The notes under the pieces were generated by a model. It saw nothing but the letters and a program-made list of their open reading frames with translations, searched no databases and was not told the origin of the DNA. From NCBI RefSeq assembly GCF_002355335.1, contig NZ_AP014946.1, positions 372,001 to 436,000 of the forward strand: a DNA stretch of 64,000 bases, in the 5' to 3' direction. The position numbers were made by a program, and so were the translations under genes. This document shows positions 36,213 through 45,019 of the stretch, piece after piece; positions within the stretch are counted from its first letter, which is position 1; the number at the start of each line of letters is the position of its first letter. The stretch comes from Variibacter gotjawalensis (GTDB taxonomy: Bacteria > Pseudomonadota > Alphaproteobacteria > Rhizobiales > Xanthobacteraceae).

Positions 36213-36998
36213 CTACGTGCTCTTATGCAGCAGAGCGGCGATGTCCGTATGAAGGTCGCTGCGTGCCGCGAGAAGCATCGGATGCGTCGGTGTCGGCCGG
36301 TTATACTGGATCGGCTCGCCGTCCAAGCCGGTGAACCGGCCACCGGCTTCGTGCACGATCAAATCCGCGGCGGCGATGTCCCAGTCGCTGGCATTTCGCC
36401 CTGCGATCGCGACGTCGAGATCGGCAGTCGCGACCCGGGCAATACGCAGCGCCAGCGAATAAACTTTCGGCATCGGCTGAATGTCTTGCCGCGCGTCCGT
36501 CAGCGCATCGAGCCAGCGCGGCGGACCGGCCGCACGAATGCGATTGTGCTCGCGCGGCGCGGCTTTGACCGCCGCGCCATTGAGCAACACGCCGTGGCCG
36601 GCACACGCTTGCAAAAGCGTGTTCTCGGCCGGCCCGAAGATAACACCGAGGATCGGCCGCCCGCGCTCGACGAGGGCAGCCGAAACACACCAATCCTCTT
36701 TGCCAGCGATGAACGAGCGCGTGCCGTCGATCGGGTCGATGATCCAGACCCGCTCGGCATCGAGGCGCGCAGAGTCGTCGACGCTCTCTTCGGACAGCCA
36801 ACCGTAGCCGCACGGCGCTAGCCGATCATGCAGGAGATCGTTGCATGCGATATCGACCTCGCTGACCGGCGAGTTTCCTTCTTTGGTCCAGCTTTTGAAC
36901 TTCGCGCGGAATTTTCCGAAAGCGAGCGCTCCGGCGTCGCGCACCGCTTGCGTCAGCAGTTCGAGATCGGCGGAGAGCGCTGTATCAGCGGCCCGCAA
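36213..36998 (-). CDS. cysQ: 3'(2'),5'-bisphosphate nucleotidase/inositol monophosphatase family (CysQ-like)
   Basis: A 261-residue Mg-dependent phosphatase. The metal-binding motifs GWLSEESVDD, IIDPIDGTRSFIAG and the C-terminal NASDWDIAAADLIVHEAGG are complete. CysQ removes phosphate from adenosine 3',5'-bisphosphate; related proteins act on inositol phosphates, so the substrate is not certain. The start overlaps the end of pmbA by 14 bases, so they form one operon. Confidence 0.88.
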   Translation of the reverse strand: MRAADTALSADLELLTQAVRDAGALAFGKFRAKFKSWTKEGNSPVSEVDIACNDLLHDRLAPCGYGWLSEESVDDSARLDAERVWIIDPIDGTRSFIAGKEDWCVSAALVERGRPILGVIFGPAENTLLQACAGHGVLLNGAAVKAAPREHNRIRAAGPPRWLDALTDARQDIQPMPKVYSLALRIARVATADLDVAIAGRNASDWDIAAADLIVHEAGGRFTGLDGEPIQYNRPTPTHPMLLAARSDLHTDIAALLHKST

Positions 36999-38343
36999 TG
37001 GTCAAACCTTCGACGCGCACGGTCGGCGAGTTGCTGGCGTAGCGGAACTCGAGATCGTTCGCCGGCGTCAGCGAGCGGAGCATGTCGTTGAGATTGCCCG
37101 CGATGGTGATCTCGCTGACCGGATAAGTCAGCTCGCCATTCTCGATCCAGAATCCCGAAGCGCCACGGCTGTAATCGCCGCTGACGATATTCGCGCCGGA
37201 GCCGATCAGGTCCGTGATGAACAGACCCTGCTCGATGCTGCGGATCATATCGCCCGGCGATTCCGAACCCGCCTCCATATGCAGATTGGTCGAAGACGGC
37301 GACGGCACAGACGAAACGCCGCGCGACGCGTGACCGGTCGACTGCAGGCCGAGTTCGCGCGCGGTCGCGCAATCGAGCAGCCACGTCTGCAGCACGCCGT
37401 CGTCGATCAGGAAACGCTTTTGGCCCGCGATGCCTTCGGCGTCGAATGGGCGCGAACGCAAACCGCGTACGCGGAACGGATCGTCGACGATTCTGATCGC
37501 CTGATCGAAAATCTTCTGCCCGAGCTTTTCGCTCAGGAAGCTGGTCTTGCGCGCAATCGCCGCGCCGTTGATCGCGCTGACGAGATGGCCGATCAGCGAT
37601 GTGGCGGCACGCGCGTCGTAGACGACCGGGACTCGGTGGGTGGAAGTCTTGCGCGGATTGACGCGGCGGATTGCGCGCTCGCCCGCGTTGCGTCCGATCA
37701 GCTCCGGGGACATGAGGTCGGAGCGATGCGGCGCCTGCGAGTAATCGTAATCCCGCTCCATCCCGGTGCCCTCACCCGCAATGGCGAGAGCACTGACCGA
37801 ATGGCTGGAGCCGAGATAGGCGCCCTGGAAACCGTGGCTGGTTGTCAGAACGAGCCCGCCGATGCCGGCCGAAGCCGAAGCACCGCCCGACTTGCTGACG
37901 CCTTTGACGGACAGCGCGGCGCCTTCGGCTGCCCTGGCCAAGTCTTCAAGGTCTATGACCGACGGCAGAATCGGGTCGAGAAGATCGAGATTCGGGAATG
38001 TTTTGGCGAGCTGCGCCGCATCCGCGAGCCCCGCATAGGGGTCCTCGGGGGCGACTTTAGCCATCGCGACGGCCCGTTCGGCCAGCGCCGCCAACCCGTC
38101 CGGGCGTGGGTCGTTGCTGGAAACCACCGCCTGGCGCTTCCCGACCAGGACCCGCAGACCGAAATCGTCGCCTTCCGAGCGTTCGCTCTCTTCCACAGCC
38201 CCCTCCCGGACCTGGACGCCGAGCGCCATGGAGCGCACCGCGATGGCATCAGCCGCGTCCGCACCAGCCCTGCGGGCGGCTTCGACGAGGCGTTCGGTCA
38301 GGCTGACCAGTTCGGATTGATCGAGGAGGGAAGGCTGTGACAC
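36985..38343 (-). CDS. pmbA: TldD/PmbA family metalloprotease subunit PmbA (TldE)
   Basis: A 452-residue protein. The N terminus has SLTERLVEAARRAGADAADAIAV and GVQVREGAVEESERSEGDDFGLRVLVGKRQAVVSSND, the PmbA/TldE type. The C-terminal half has SSTNLHMEAGSESPGDMI, IGSGANIVSGDYSRGASGFWIENG and EITIAGNLNDM. It works with TldD in processing of modified peptides and of CcdA-type antitoxins. TldD is not in the window. It is the first gene of the minus-strand operon that continues into cysQ and possibly the lipid genes. Confidence 0.93.
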   Translation of the reverse strand: MSQPSLLDQSELVSLTERLVEAARRAGADAADAIAVRSMALGVQVREGAVEESERSEGDDFGLRVLVGKRQAVVSSNDPRPDGLAALAERAVAMAKVAPEDPYAGLADAAQLAKTFPNLDLLDPILPSVIDLEDLARAAEGAALSVKGVSKSGGASASAGIGGLVLTTSHGFQGAYLGSSHSVSALAIAGEGTGMERDYDYSQAPHRSDLMSPELIGRNAGERAIRRVNPRKTSTHRVPVVYDARAATSLIGHLVSAINGAAIARKTSFLSEKLGQKIFDQAIRIVDDPFRVRGLRSRPFDAEGIAGQKRFLIDDGVLQTWLLDCATARELGLQSTGHASRGVSSVPSPSSTNLHMEAGSESPGDMIRSIEQGLFITDLIGSGANIVSGDYSRGASGFWIENGELTYPVSEITIAGNLNDMLRSLTPANDLEFRYASNSPTVRVEGLTIAGR

Positions 38344-38582
38344 CGGCCGGATTTAGGCTTTCGTTCTGGTTGTGGCAAGGCTGAACACCGCGCAAAACGC
38401 CGCAAAATACCGCTGTCTGGGGCCGATCGATCAAATTGTTCGGATCGCCGCAATCGGCCGCCAAGCATCCCGCAACGAAGCCGTGGATGCGGAGCCATTT
38501 CTGACCGGCTCTTAAGCTCCTCCAGAAACCTCTGTGGCAATCTCGCGTCATGACCCGGCGAAGTTCGGGCAGGGAGATTGAA

Positions 38583-39134
38583 TTGAGGCGTCAAACAGTC
38601 AGCGGACCTATGTCCGCCGAAGCCGTGCGCTCGCGCCGGCTCGAAGCACCGGCACTGCCCGTCCGTTTCACCGCAACCGATGCGGCGGCGGACGGGCAAA
38701 CCCGCACCATCGAGATCGATCGCGAACGCGTTCTCGTCCGCCGCCAAGTGCGCGGCATGGCGATCCGCGTCAGCCTTCCGCATCAGGCTTATCGTGGCGT
38801 CTCGCTGCGCCTCGGCACCGAAGGCTGCGAAGTCCGCCTCGAGCACCGCGATCCGGGCCTGTCGGTGAATCTCGAAACCGGCGCCGACGAGACCGACATG
38901 TTCGCGCAATGGGAAGCCTGGGGCCGCGCGCTGTCGCTGCCGCTGATGATCGGCGTCGTCGATGGCGACTGCTGCGAAGTCGGCTCGATCGCGAATGCGA
39001 AGCCGGTTGCGCGCCGCCGTAGCCACAACGCCGTCAAGACCCGCCGGCCGTCGATTCTTCTGCGCCGCAAGAAGGGCGACAAGCTGCGTGCACTGCGTCT
39101 CTATCGCGAGCGCGAGATCATCGCGCGCAGTTAG
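38583..39134 (+). CDS. DUF6101 family protein
   Basis: A protein of about 183 residues. The TTG at 38583 has a strong GGGAGA site at suitable spacing and gives MRRQTVSGPMSAEAVRSRRL; an ATG at 38550 without such a site is the alternative. The body contains GMAIRVSLPHQAYRGVSLRLG and EVRLEHRDPGLSVNLE, followed by a very basic tail RRRSHNAVKTRRPSILLRRKKGDK. This fits DUF6101, a Rhizobiales family of unknown function. No membrane segment or signal is present. The basic tail could bind nucleic acid or lipid; that is inference. Confidence 0.75.
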   Translation: MRRQTVSGPMSAEAVRSRRLEAPALPVRFTATDAAADGQTRTIEIDRERVLVRRQVRGMAIRVSLPHQAYRGVSLRLGTEGCEVRLEHRDPGLSVNLETGADETDMFAQWEAWGRALSLPLMIGVVDGDCCEVGSIANAKPVARRRSHNAVKTRRPSILLRRKKGDKLRALRLYREREIIARS

Positions 39135-39137
39135 GCG

Positions 39138-40073
39138 CTACGACGCCGCCTTCAGTACGGCGTCCAAACACAGCCCGGCGAAGAGCAGCAATCCGGCTTC
39201 GCGGTTGGAATGAAACAGCTTCCAACATAGACTGGGATTATCGATGTCGAGCCGCGTGATCTGCCAACCAAGATGCGCGGCAAACAGCGCGAGCCCCGAG
39301 AATGCAGCAGCGCCGCCGCCTGCGAACGTGATCGCAGTTCCGATCAGAACCACCGCAGCCGCGTAGAAGCCGACCAGCGCTTGCGCGGTTTTGCCGGCGA
39401 ATAGCCGCGCGGTCGATTTCACTCCGATCAGCGCGTCGTCTTCTCGATCCTGATGCGCATAGATCGTGTCGTAGCCGATCACCCAGGCGATCGAGCCCGC
39501 GTAGAGCAGCAGCGCCGGCCAATCGAGACGGCCGAACGCGCAGGCCCAACCCATCAGCGCGCCCCAAGAAAACGCGAGGCCGAGCCCGATCTGCGGCCAC
39601 CACGTGAAGCGCTTCATGAAGGGATAGATCGCGACGACACCGAGCGAGGCCACGCCGAGAAAGATCGCGAAGCCGTTGAACGTCAGCAGGATCGCAAAGC
39701 CGACGAGAGCCTGCGCGACAAGGAAAACCGCCGCGCGTTTTGCCGTCGTCTGCCCGGAAGGCAATGGCCGCGAGCGCGTGCGCTCGACCATCGCGTCGAG
39801 ATCGCGATCGACGAGATCGTTCCACGTACAGCCCGCACCGCGCATCACGACGGCGCCCATCGCGAAGGCAATCACATGCCAGAGGTTTGGGTAAGCGTTG
39901 CCACCAGCAATTGCAGCGATCGCTGCGGACCACCAACACGGGAGCAACAAAAGCCAAGAGCCGATCGGGCGATCGGCTCTTGCAAGGCGGAGGTAGGGCC
40001 GGGACCAGTCGGGCGCGAGAGTGTCGACCCAGTTCCCGACCGAATCGGCGACGCGGCCGGAGGCTTGGGTCAT
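39138..40073 (-). CDS. ubiA: 4-hydroxybenzoate polyprenyltransferase
   Basis: A 311-residue integral membrane prenyltransferase of ubiquinone synthesis. Both Asp-rich motifs are present: NDLVDRDLDAMVERTRSRPLPSG and YAHQDREDDALIGVKSTARLF. About eight hydrophobic segments follow the N-terminal SRPYLRLARADRPIGSWLLLLPC. It attaches the isoprenoid tail to 4-hydroxybenzoate. It converges on the DUF6101 gene with a 3-base gap. Confidence 0.96.
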   Translation of the reverse strand: MTQASGRVADSVGNWVDTLAPDWSRPYLRLARADRPIGSWLLLLPCWWSAAIAAIAGGNAYPNLWHVIAFAMGAVVMRGAGCTWNDLVDRDLDAMVERTRSRPLPSGQTTAKRAAVFLVAQALVGFAILLTFNGFAIFLGVASLGVVAIYPFMKRFTWWPQIGLGLAFSWGALMGWACAFGRLDWPALLLYAGSIAWVIGYDTIYAHQDREDDALIGVKSTARLFAGKTAQALVGFYAAAVVLIGTAITFAGGGAAAFSGLALFAAHLGWQITRLDIDNPSLCWKLFHSNREAGLLLFAGLCLDAVLKAAS

Positions 40074-40077
40074 GACA

Positions 40078-40887
40078 TCACCGCGCGATGGCGCTGCCCG
40101 TCAGCGTGCCGAAGGCACCGCCGCGATTGACCACCGGCGCCGGGCCGCGCGATGTGCCGAGCGCTTCCGACAGACCGGTGCCTTGGGGACGGCCGGCTTG
40201 TGCCGGGGCCGTTGCGCAGGCTTGGCCGCGCAGCTTCACGGTGTGGCTGTGATTCTTTTTCAGCTGGCCGACGACATCAGCCGGCACGCCGCAGAATTGC
40301 TGGTTCTTATCGAGGTAATTGACGAATTTTGCTTCCGTCGCGGCGAATTTTGTCAGGCCCGTACAGACGACCGCACGATCAGCCTTGGACTCGATCGCCT
40401 TTTTGACCACACCGCCATCTCGTTCGACGGCTGCGCGCAGCGGCGTGATGTCCTTCATGCACGGCGGCTCTTGCTGGAGCACCTGATTGCCGGACTGCAT
40501 TCCGCCCGGAGCTCCGCCGGGGGGACCCCATTGCGGGCCTACGGCCTGGGCCGGAGGCGGCCCCCAACCGGCGGGAGCGGCCGGAGCCTGAGGCGCCCCC
40601 CAGCCAGGAGAAGCGGCCGGTGCCGGCGCCATCGCTTGAGGTGCCGGACGCGCCGGAGTCGCTGCCTGAGCCGGTGCGGCGGCAGGCGCAGGCTCGCGGC
40701 CTGGCGTCACGTTGCGAACAGCCGGAGCCGGCTGCTGGGGAGCAGCGCCAGGCGGCGGTCCCCATTGCGGGCCATTTGAGTGACCGGCAGGCGGCGGACC
40801 CCAATCCGCATTCGCATTCTGCGCGACGGCCGGGGCGGCGAAACCATAGACTGCCGTCATGACGAGCGCGGCGGAGCGAAACTTCAT
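40078..40887 (-). CDS. Exported Pro/Ala/Gly-rich protein with conserved C-terminal domain
   Basis: A 269-residue exported protein. The signal peptide ends near AVAQN (residue 23). Residues 25-150 are low complexity, with repeated WGPPPAG/WGPPPGA/WGPPGGA units. The C-terminal 115 residues form a compact region with three cysteines: CMKDITPLRAAVE, VVCTGLTKFAATEAKFVNYLDKNQQFCGVPADVVGQLKKNHS. I recall similar folded ends in Rhizobiales exported proteins of unknown function. It stands 4 bases upstream of ubiA on the same strand, so they may share a transcript. It probably localises to the periplasm or outer envelope. Confidence 0.78.
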   Translation of the reverse strand: MKFRSAALVMTAVYGFAAPAVAQNANADWGPPPAGHSNGPQWGPPPGAAPQQPAPAVRNVTPGREPAPAAAPAQAATPARPAPQAMAPAPAASPGWGAPQAPAAPAGWGPPPAQAVGPQWGPPGGAPGGMQSGNQVLQQEPPCMKDITPLRAAVERDGGVVKKAIESKADRAVVCTGLTKFAATEAKFVNYLDKNQQFCGVPADVVGQLKKNHSHTVKLRGQACATAPAQAGRPQGTGLSEALGTSRGPAPVVNRGGAFGTLTGSAIAR

Positions 40888-41057
40888 TCGTCGGACCTCG
40901 ATACCTTAGGCGTTCGGGCGCACTATCCACGGCCAATTCGGCAACATGGCGGCAATGTTGTCACTTCACAAAGAAGCTAGCCCGAAGGCCTTAAGGCGTT
41001 CTTCACGATGACTGCGGCTGCTATACCGGACGAGCCCCCCGAACCTCAAGTTCTCAA

Positions 41058-41804
41058 ATGCCCGCCTACGACTTTCGCGCCCCACGCCTCTATGTCGACA
41101 GCCCGCTTGCGGACGGTATTGACGTCGCCCTAGAGCGCGAGCAGGCGCATTACCTCCTCAACGTCCTCCGTTTGAGTGCAGGGGACCGGATCCTTGCCTT
41201 CAACGGCCGGGACGGCGAATGGCTCTGCGAGATCGCTCAAGCGAGTAAGAAGGCCGCGAGCCTGTCGCCGCGCGAGCAGACGCGCAGTCAGCCCCCTGCC
41301 CGCGACCTGCACTATCTCTTCGCGCCGTTGAAACAGGCGCGCCTCGACTACATGGTGCAAAAGGCGACCGAGATGGGCGCCAGCCTTCTTGGCCCGGTGC
41401 TGACTCAGCACACGCAGGTGACGCGCGTGAACCTCGAGCGCATGCGCGCCAATGCGATCGAGGCGGCCGAGCAATGCGGAACACTCAGCGTCCCCGATGT
41501 CGTTGAACCGCTGACGCTGAATGCTTTCATCGCGGCACGCGATGCCGCGCGCCTTCTCATCTTCTGCGACGAGGCCGCCGAGATCGCCGACCCGGTCGAA
41601 GCGCTGAAAGCCGTGCGCCGGCCCGGACAGCCGCTTGCGATCATCATCGGACCTGAGGGTGGTTTTTCGGAAGGCGAACGTGCGAGTTTGCTCAAGTTGC
41701 CGAATGTCGTGCGCATCGCGCTCGGCCCGCGCATCTTGCGCGCCGACACTGCGGCGGTTGCGGCGCTGACGTTGGTGCAGGCGGTGTTGGGCGATTGGGT
41801 CTAA
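41058..41804 (+). CDS. rsmE: 16S rRNA m3U1498 methyltransferase
   Basis: A 248-residue SPOUT-class methyltransferase. The N-terminal PUA-like part contains ALEREQAHYLLNVLRLSAGDRILAFNG. The knotted domain contains LKQARLDYMVQKATEMGASLLGPVLTQHTQVTR, AIIIGPEGGFSEGE and VRIALGPRILRADTAAVAALTLVQ, the SAM-binding knot. It methylates N3 of U1498 of 16S rRNA. A palindromic repeat follows 37 bases after the stop. Confidence 0.96.
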   Translation: MPAYDFRAPRLYVDSPLADGIDVALEREQAHYLLNVLRLSAGDRILAFNGRDGEWLCEIAQASKKAASLSPREQTRSQPPARDLHYLFAPLKQARLDYMVQKATEMGASLLGPVLTQHTQVTRVNLERMRANAIEAAEQCGTLSVPDVVEPLTLNAFIAARDAARLLIFCDEAAEIADPVEALKAVRRPGQPLAIIIGPEGGFSEGERASLLKLPNVVRIALGPRILRADTAAVAALTLVQAVLGDWV

Positions 41805-41841
41805 GCGATCATCGCCCGAAGCGATCGACAAGCATGAGGCT

Positions 41842-41960
41842 GTCATCCCGGAAGCCGCTTGCGTAGCAAGCTGCGGCTATCCGGGATCCATGTACCCCAA
41901 TCACTCGCAGGGATACATGGATCCCGGCGCTCGCGGGCTACGCCGCTCGACCGGGATGAC
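41842..41960. repeat. Palindromic repeat, family B
   Basis: Outer arms gtcatcccgg / ccgggatgac enclose inner arms ccgggatccatgta / tacatggatcccgg and further small inverted pairs (gaagccgcttgcg, agcaagctgcgg). About 120 bases fold as a cruciform or long hairpin. Related copies are at 44641 and 54381. Confidence 0.8.
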
Positions 41961-41988
41961 CAACGATTGTGGTGGTCACCGCGACTGA

Positions 41989-43320
41989 TCAACCTTCGCC
42001 GCGCGGGCCCCAAGGTCCGCGAGCTTCTCCGCCACGCGGCTCGCTGCGCTCACCGAGCGGCGGCTTAGACGGGAGAAACGGCTTGCCGATACCCGGGATC
42101 GGCAACGGAATGTTATCCGGCATTCCCGGAATCGTCGGAAACGGCGAGCGTTGCTCCGGTTTCTGCACTTCGGGCGTTTCCGTCGGCGGCGCTGCTTGCT
42201 CCTCGGCCTGCTCTTCCGCCTCGAAGTCCTCGTCGTCCGCGACATGGATCGGACCCGGATCGTGTCCGGCCGCCATGCGCACGAGAGCATCGACGCGCGA
42301 GTCGATCGACGGATGCGTCGAGAAAAGATCGACGATGCCTGAGCGCGGGTTGTCGACGCACATTTCCATCACGGCCGACGGATTGTTCGGCAGCTCGCCG
42401 CGCCCTTCGATCTTACGCAGCGCCATGATCATGGCGTCGGGATTCTTCGTCAGCTCGACCGCGCCGGCGTCGGCGAGGAATTCGCGCGATCGCGACAGCG
42501 CGAGGCGAATGACGGTCGAGAGGAACCAAGCCAAGAAAATCAGCGCGATCGCGATAATGATCGCGAGAATCGCGGCACCCGCGCCGCCTTTCGAATCCGA
42601 CGAATCTGACGAGCTCGACGACGACGAACTGCCGCCCCAGCTCGAGCTGCTGCTCGACGACGACGAACTATCGCTCCGCCGCGACCACGTCGACGGGCGC
42701 GCCGAACCGCCGGCATCGAAGATCGAGCGGAACATCACTTCGGCGAGGAACCCGACGATGCCCGAGATGATCGTCGCGATCACCATCAGCGAGACGTCGC
42801 CGTTCCGGATATGCGTCAATTCGTGCGCGAGCACGGCTTCGAGCTCGGCATCGTCGAGCTTTTCGATGAGGCCTGTCGTCACCGTGACGGAATACTGCGC
42901 TTGCGTCAGACCCGACGCGAAAGCGTTGAGCGCGCTGGTCGGCATGATCTTCAGCTTCGGCATCGTAATGCCGCGCGAGATGCAGAGATTCTCCAGCAAG
43001 TTCCAAAGCCGCGGCTCTTCCTTGCGCGTCACTTCATGCGCGCCGGTGGCAAAGTCGATAATCGACTGGTTGAACTTGTAGGCGATCGCGATCCATATCA
43101 ACGCCGCGACGGTGGCGAATGGCCACGCCATCTTAAGGTCGAGCCACGCACGCATGAGATACCAGTCGAGCGTGCCGCGGCTCGTGAAGGCGCGATAGCC
43201 GAGCGCGAGCGCGAACACGATCACGTAGATCAGCAAGAACAATCCGCCGATCAGAAACACCGATCGAATGCGGTTGTTGCGGATGTGTGTGTAGAGGCCG
43301 TAGGCGGCCATCGCGTTCAC
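41989..43320 (-). CDS. M48 family metalloprotease with poly-Ser insert
   Basis: A 443-residue membrane protease. Two N-terminal membrane segments (about 20-45 and 65-90) are followed by the zinc motif HELTH in LEAVLAHELTHIRNGD and the third ligand Glu in RSREFLADAGAVEL. This is the HtpX-like order. Between them, at about residues 213-242, lies an unusual stretch consisting nearly only of Ser with few Trp, Gly and Asp. The C terminus is Pro/Glu/Arg-rich. It probably degrades misfolded membrane proteins. LemA is encoded directly upstream in the same direction, a recurrent pair. Confidence 0.9.
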   Translation of the reverse strand: MNAMAAYGLYTHIRNNRIRSVFLIGGLFLLIYVIVFALALGYRAFTSRGTLDWYLMRAWLDLKMAWPFATVAALIWIAIAYKFNQSIIDFATGAHEVTRKEEPRLWNLLENLCISRGITMPKLKIMPTSALNAFASGLTQAQYSVTVTTGLIEKLDDAELEAVLAHELTHIRNGDVSLMVIATIISGIVGFLAEVMFRSIFDAGGSARPSTWSRRSDSSSSSSSSSSWGGSSSSSSSSDSSDSKGGAGAAILAIIIAIALIFLAWFLSTVIRLALSRSREFLADAGAVELTKNPDAMIMALRKIEGRGELPNNPSAVMEMCVDNPRSGIVDLFSTHPSIDSRVDALVRMAAGHDPGPIHVADDEDFEAEEQAEEQAAPPTETPEVQKPEQRSPFPTIPGMPDNIPLPIPGIGKPFLPSKPPLGERSEPRGGEARGPWGPRGEG

Positions 43321-43398
43321 TCGCGCTTTAAGTTGTCATGAAACCCGCTGCACTCGCGATGACGGAAACGCTTCCATCATCGCGAGGCATATGCGGCT

Positions 43399-43956
43399 TT
43401 AGAACTTGACCTGCGGCGCGACGTCGAGCTGCGCGCGGCTTTCTCCGAGATCGAAGAAGTCGCGCTTGGTGAAGCCCATCGACGCTGAAAACAGCGCGGC
43501 CGGGAACTGCTCGATGCCGGTGTTGTACTCTTGGACTGCGTTGTTGAAGAAGCGGCGCGCGGCGGCGAGCTTGTTCTCGATGTCCGAGATCTCGGTCTGC
43601 AGCTGCTGGAAGTTCTGGTTCGCCTTGAGGTCCGGATAGGATTCCGAGAGTGCGAACAACTGGCGCAGCGCGCCGGTCAGCTGGTTCTCGGCCGCCGCGA
43701 CCTGCGCGGTGCCTTGCGCGGTCAGCGCGGAATTACGCGCCTGGATGACGGCTTCGAGGGTGCCCTTCTCGTGCGCCGCATAGCCTTTGACGACTTCGAC
43801 GAGGTTCGGGATGAGGTCGTGACGTTGCTTGAGCTGAACGTCGATATCGGCGAACGACTGATTGACCCGCTGCCGCATGGCAACGAGGCCGTTGTAGATC
43901 ATGACGATCCACACGATCAGCAGAACGATCACTCCCAAGATAATCAGCGCGGTCAT
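43399..43956 (-). CDS. lemA: LemA family protein
   Basis: A 185-residue protein with an N-terminal membrane anchor (MTALIILGVIVLLIVWIVMIYNGLVAMRQRVNQSFADIDVQLKQRHDLIPNLVEVVKGYA). The RHDLIPNLV block and helical AAENQLTGALRQLFALSESYPDLKANQNFQQLQ are typical of LemA. Its role is unknown but it is linked to M48 proteases. The ATG at 43956 is chosen since the upstream extension lacks family similarity. M48 gene follows after 78 bases on the same strand. Confidence 0.92.
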   Translation of the reverse strand: MTALIILGVIVLLIVWIVMIYNGLVAMRQRVNQSFADIDVQLKQRHDLIPNLVEVVKGYAAHEKGTLEAVIQARNSALTAQGTAQVAAAENQLTGALRQLFALSESYPDLKANQNFQQLQTEISDIENKLAAARRFFNNAVQEYNTGIEQFPAALFSASMGFTKRDFFDLGESRAQLDVAPQVKF

Positions 43957-44241
43957 TGAGGTTCCCCATATCCGTGATCGACTGGCCGGAATCGGCCGCA
44001 TCGCACGAGAAGACGACTGAAACGGTCCGCACGCGCGGGCAACGCGCGGCGGGATGGCGCAACTTAACCCACACTCGCTGCGTGCGGCAGCCTAGTTTGG
44101 GTGCAGAGACACCACAATGCTTAGTCGCGCGAGGTCGCGGCAGGTTCAAGGCCGTTGTGAGTCTTCTTCACGCATGGATTTTCGGTCTCGCGAGCGAAGA
44201 CGCTCCGAGGTTTGAAATGCGTCCCCACAAATTTGAGGGGA

Positions 44242-44334
44242 GCGGAGCGCCGGCGGGCGCTAGGGTGGAGGCCGTATCTTGCGGATACGGCAGCGTCCCG
44301 TTGGACCGGAACGCTACGCCAACCGGCGCTCCGC
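44242..44334. ncRNA. Nested hairpin element, candidate structured RNA or DNA element
   Basis: A perfect 12-base outer stem (gcggagcgccgg / ccggcgctccgc) encloses a perfect 8-base hairpin gccgtatc / gatacggc (44271-44291) and a third pair agcgt / acgct (44292-44315). Upstream a cccc / gggg pair surrounds acaaatttga (44222-44240). The three nested and adjacent stems form a multibranched shape. Strand and function are unknown. Confidence 0.4.
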
Positions 44335-44640
44335 ACGGCTCTCCACGCAACCGGCGGCATACGCAACGCCGACGCGCTTGCGGTGGGTATTGCCTAGGCC
44401 CGAAAGTGTCCCGATTTCCGCCCGGTCCACCGTCGGACGCCTGGTCTTAGTGCCAAGCGGCCCATTTCTCCCAACCGCCCGGGACCGGGTCACAAACCCA
44501 GCCGCAGGTGCCGTCCACCGGCTATCTCGCGGTCTGTCTCCGGAAGACATCCCCTCGCGCCGGTGTGGGGTTGGTATGAGTGATATAGGAATTTATGTCA
44601 AGGAATATTTGCTGATGTCTTGGGCCACAATCTCAGCGCT

Positions 44641-44765
44641 GGTCATTCCGGGTCGCGATCCGCGAAGCGGCGCGAGCCGGGAATCCATAACCCCTGTGCT
44701 CATGATTGATGGCCCGGGATTATGGATCCCGGACAGCCGCCAAAAGCGGCGGCTTCCGGGATGAC
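44641..44765. repeat. Palindromic repeat, family B
   Basis: Outer arms ggtcattccgg / ccgggatgacc (with small mismatches) enclose ccgggaatccataa / ttatggatcccgg and a hairpin agccgcc / ggcggct. It has the same plan as 41842 and 54381. Confidence 0.75.
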
Positions 44766-44864
44766 CAAGGTCCGGGCGGACAATACCCCGGCTAAACCGG
44801 GGCAGGGCCATGACGGAGCGTGTAGGGATGTTCGATGGCCTCTCTGCTGCCGAGCGATCAGTCC

Positions 44865-44976
44865 GTAGCCCGGATGAGCGAGGCGTAGCCGAAGCGATAT
44901 CCGGGAGCGGCGCTCAATTGTAGACTCTGGCCCCGGATGTCGCTTGCGCGCGATGCGCGCCGCTCATCCGGGCTAC
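44865..44976. repeat. Palindromic repeat, family C (GTAGCCCGGATGAGCG type)
   Basis: Sixteen-base perfect arms gtagcccggatgagcg / cgctcatccgggctac enclose aagcgatatccggg / cccggatgtcgctt. The GTAGCCCGGATGAGCG unit is a repeat I know from many proteobacterial intergenic regions. Only one copy is in this window. Confidence 0.8.
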
Positions 44977-45019
44977 GAGAAGTCACCGCCGCCGGCAGGC
45001 CTGATCTCCCGCAGGCAAT

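Larger units (their letters stand above)
43957..45019. other. Long intergenic region rich in secondary structure
   Basis: More than 1 kb between lemA and the phasin terminator. Open frames on both strands are short, with Arg/Ser-rich translations and no ribosome-binding sites. An 81-residue minus-strand frame at 44121-44366 covers the hairpin element at 44242-44334. I think similar translations occur as hypothetical proteins in Bradyrhizobium relatives, but cannot confirm that. Two palindromic repeats lie at 44641 and 44865. I see no RNA gene I can name. Confidence 0.6.

Noticed and set aside
41842-41960. CRISPR array or tRNA in the palindromic regions
   Set aside because: The elements are inverted, not direct, repeats without regular spacers, and lack a T-loop motif or CCA end.
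44279-44764. A 161-residue plus-strand frame across the structured region and a family B repeat
   Set aside because: It runs through inverted repeats, where open frames arise by chance, and shows no domain or start signal.
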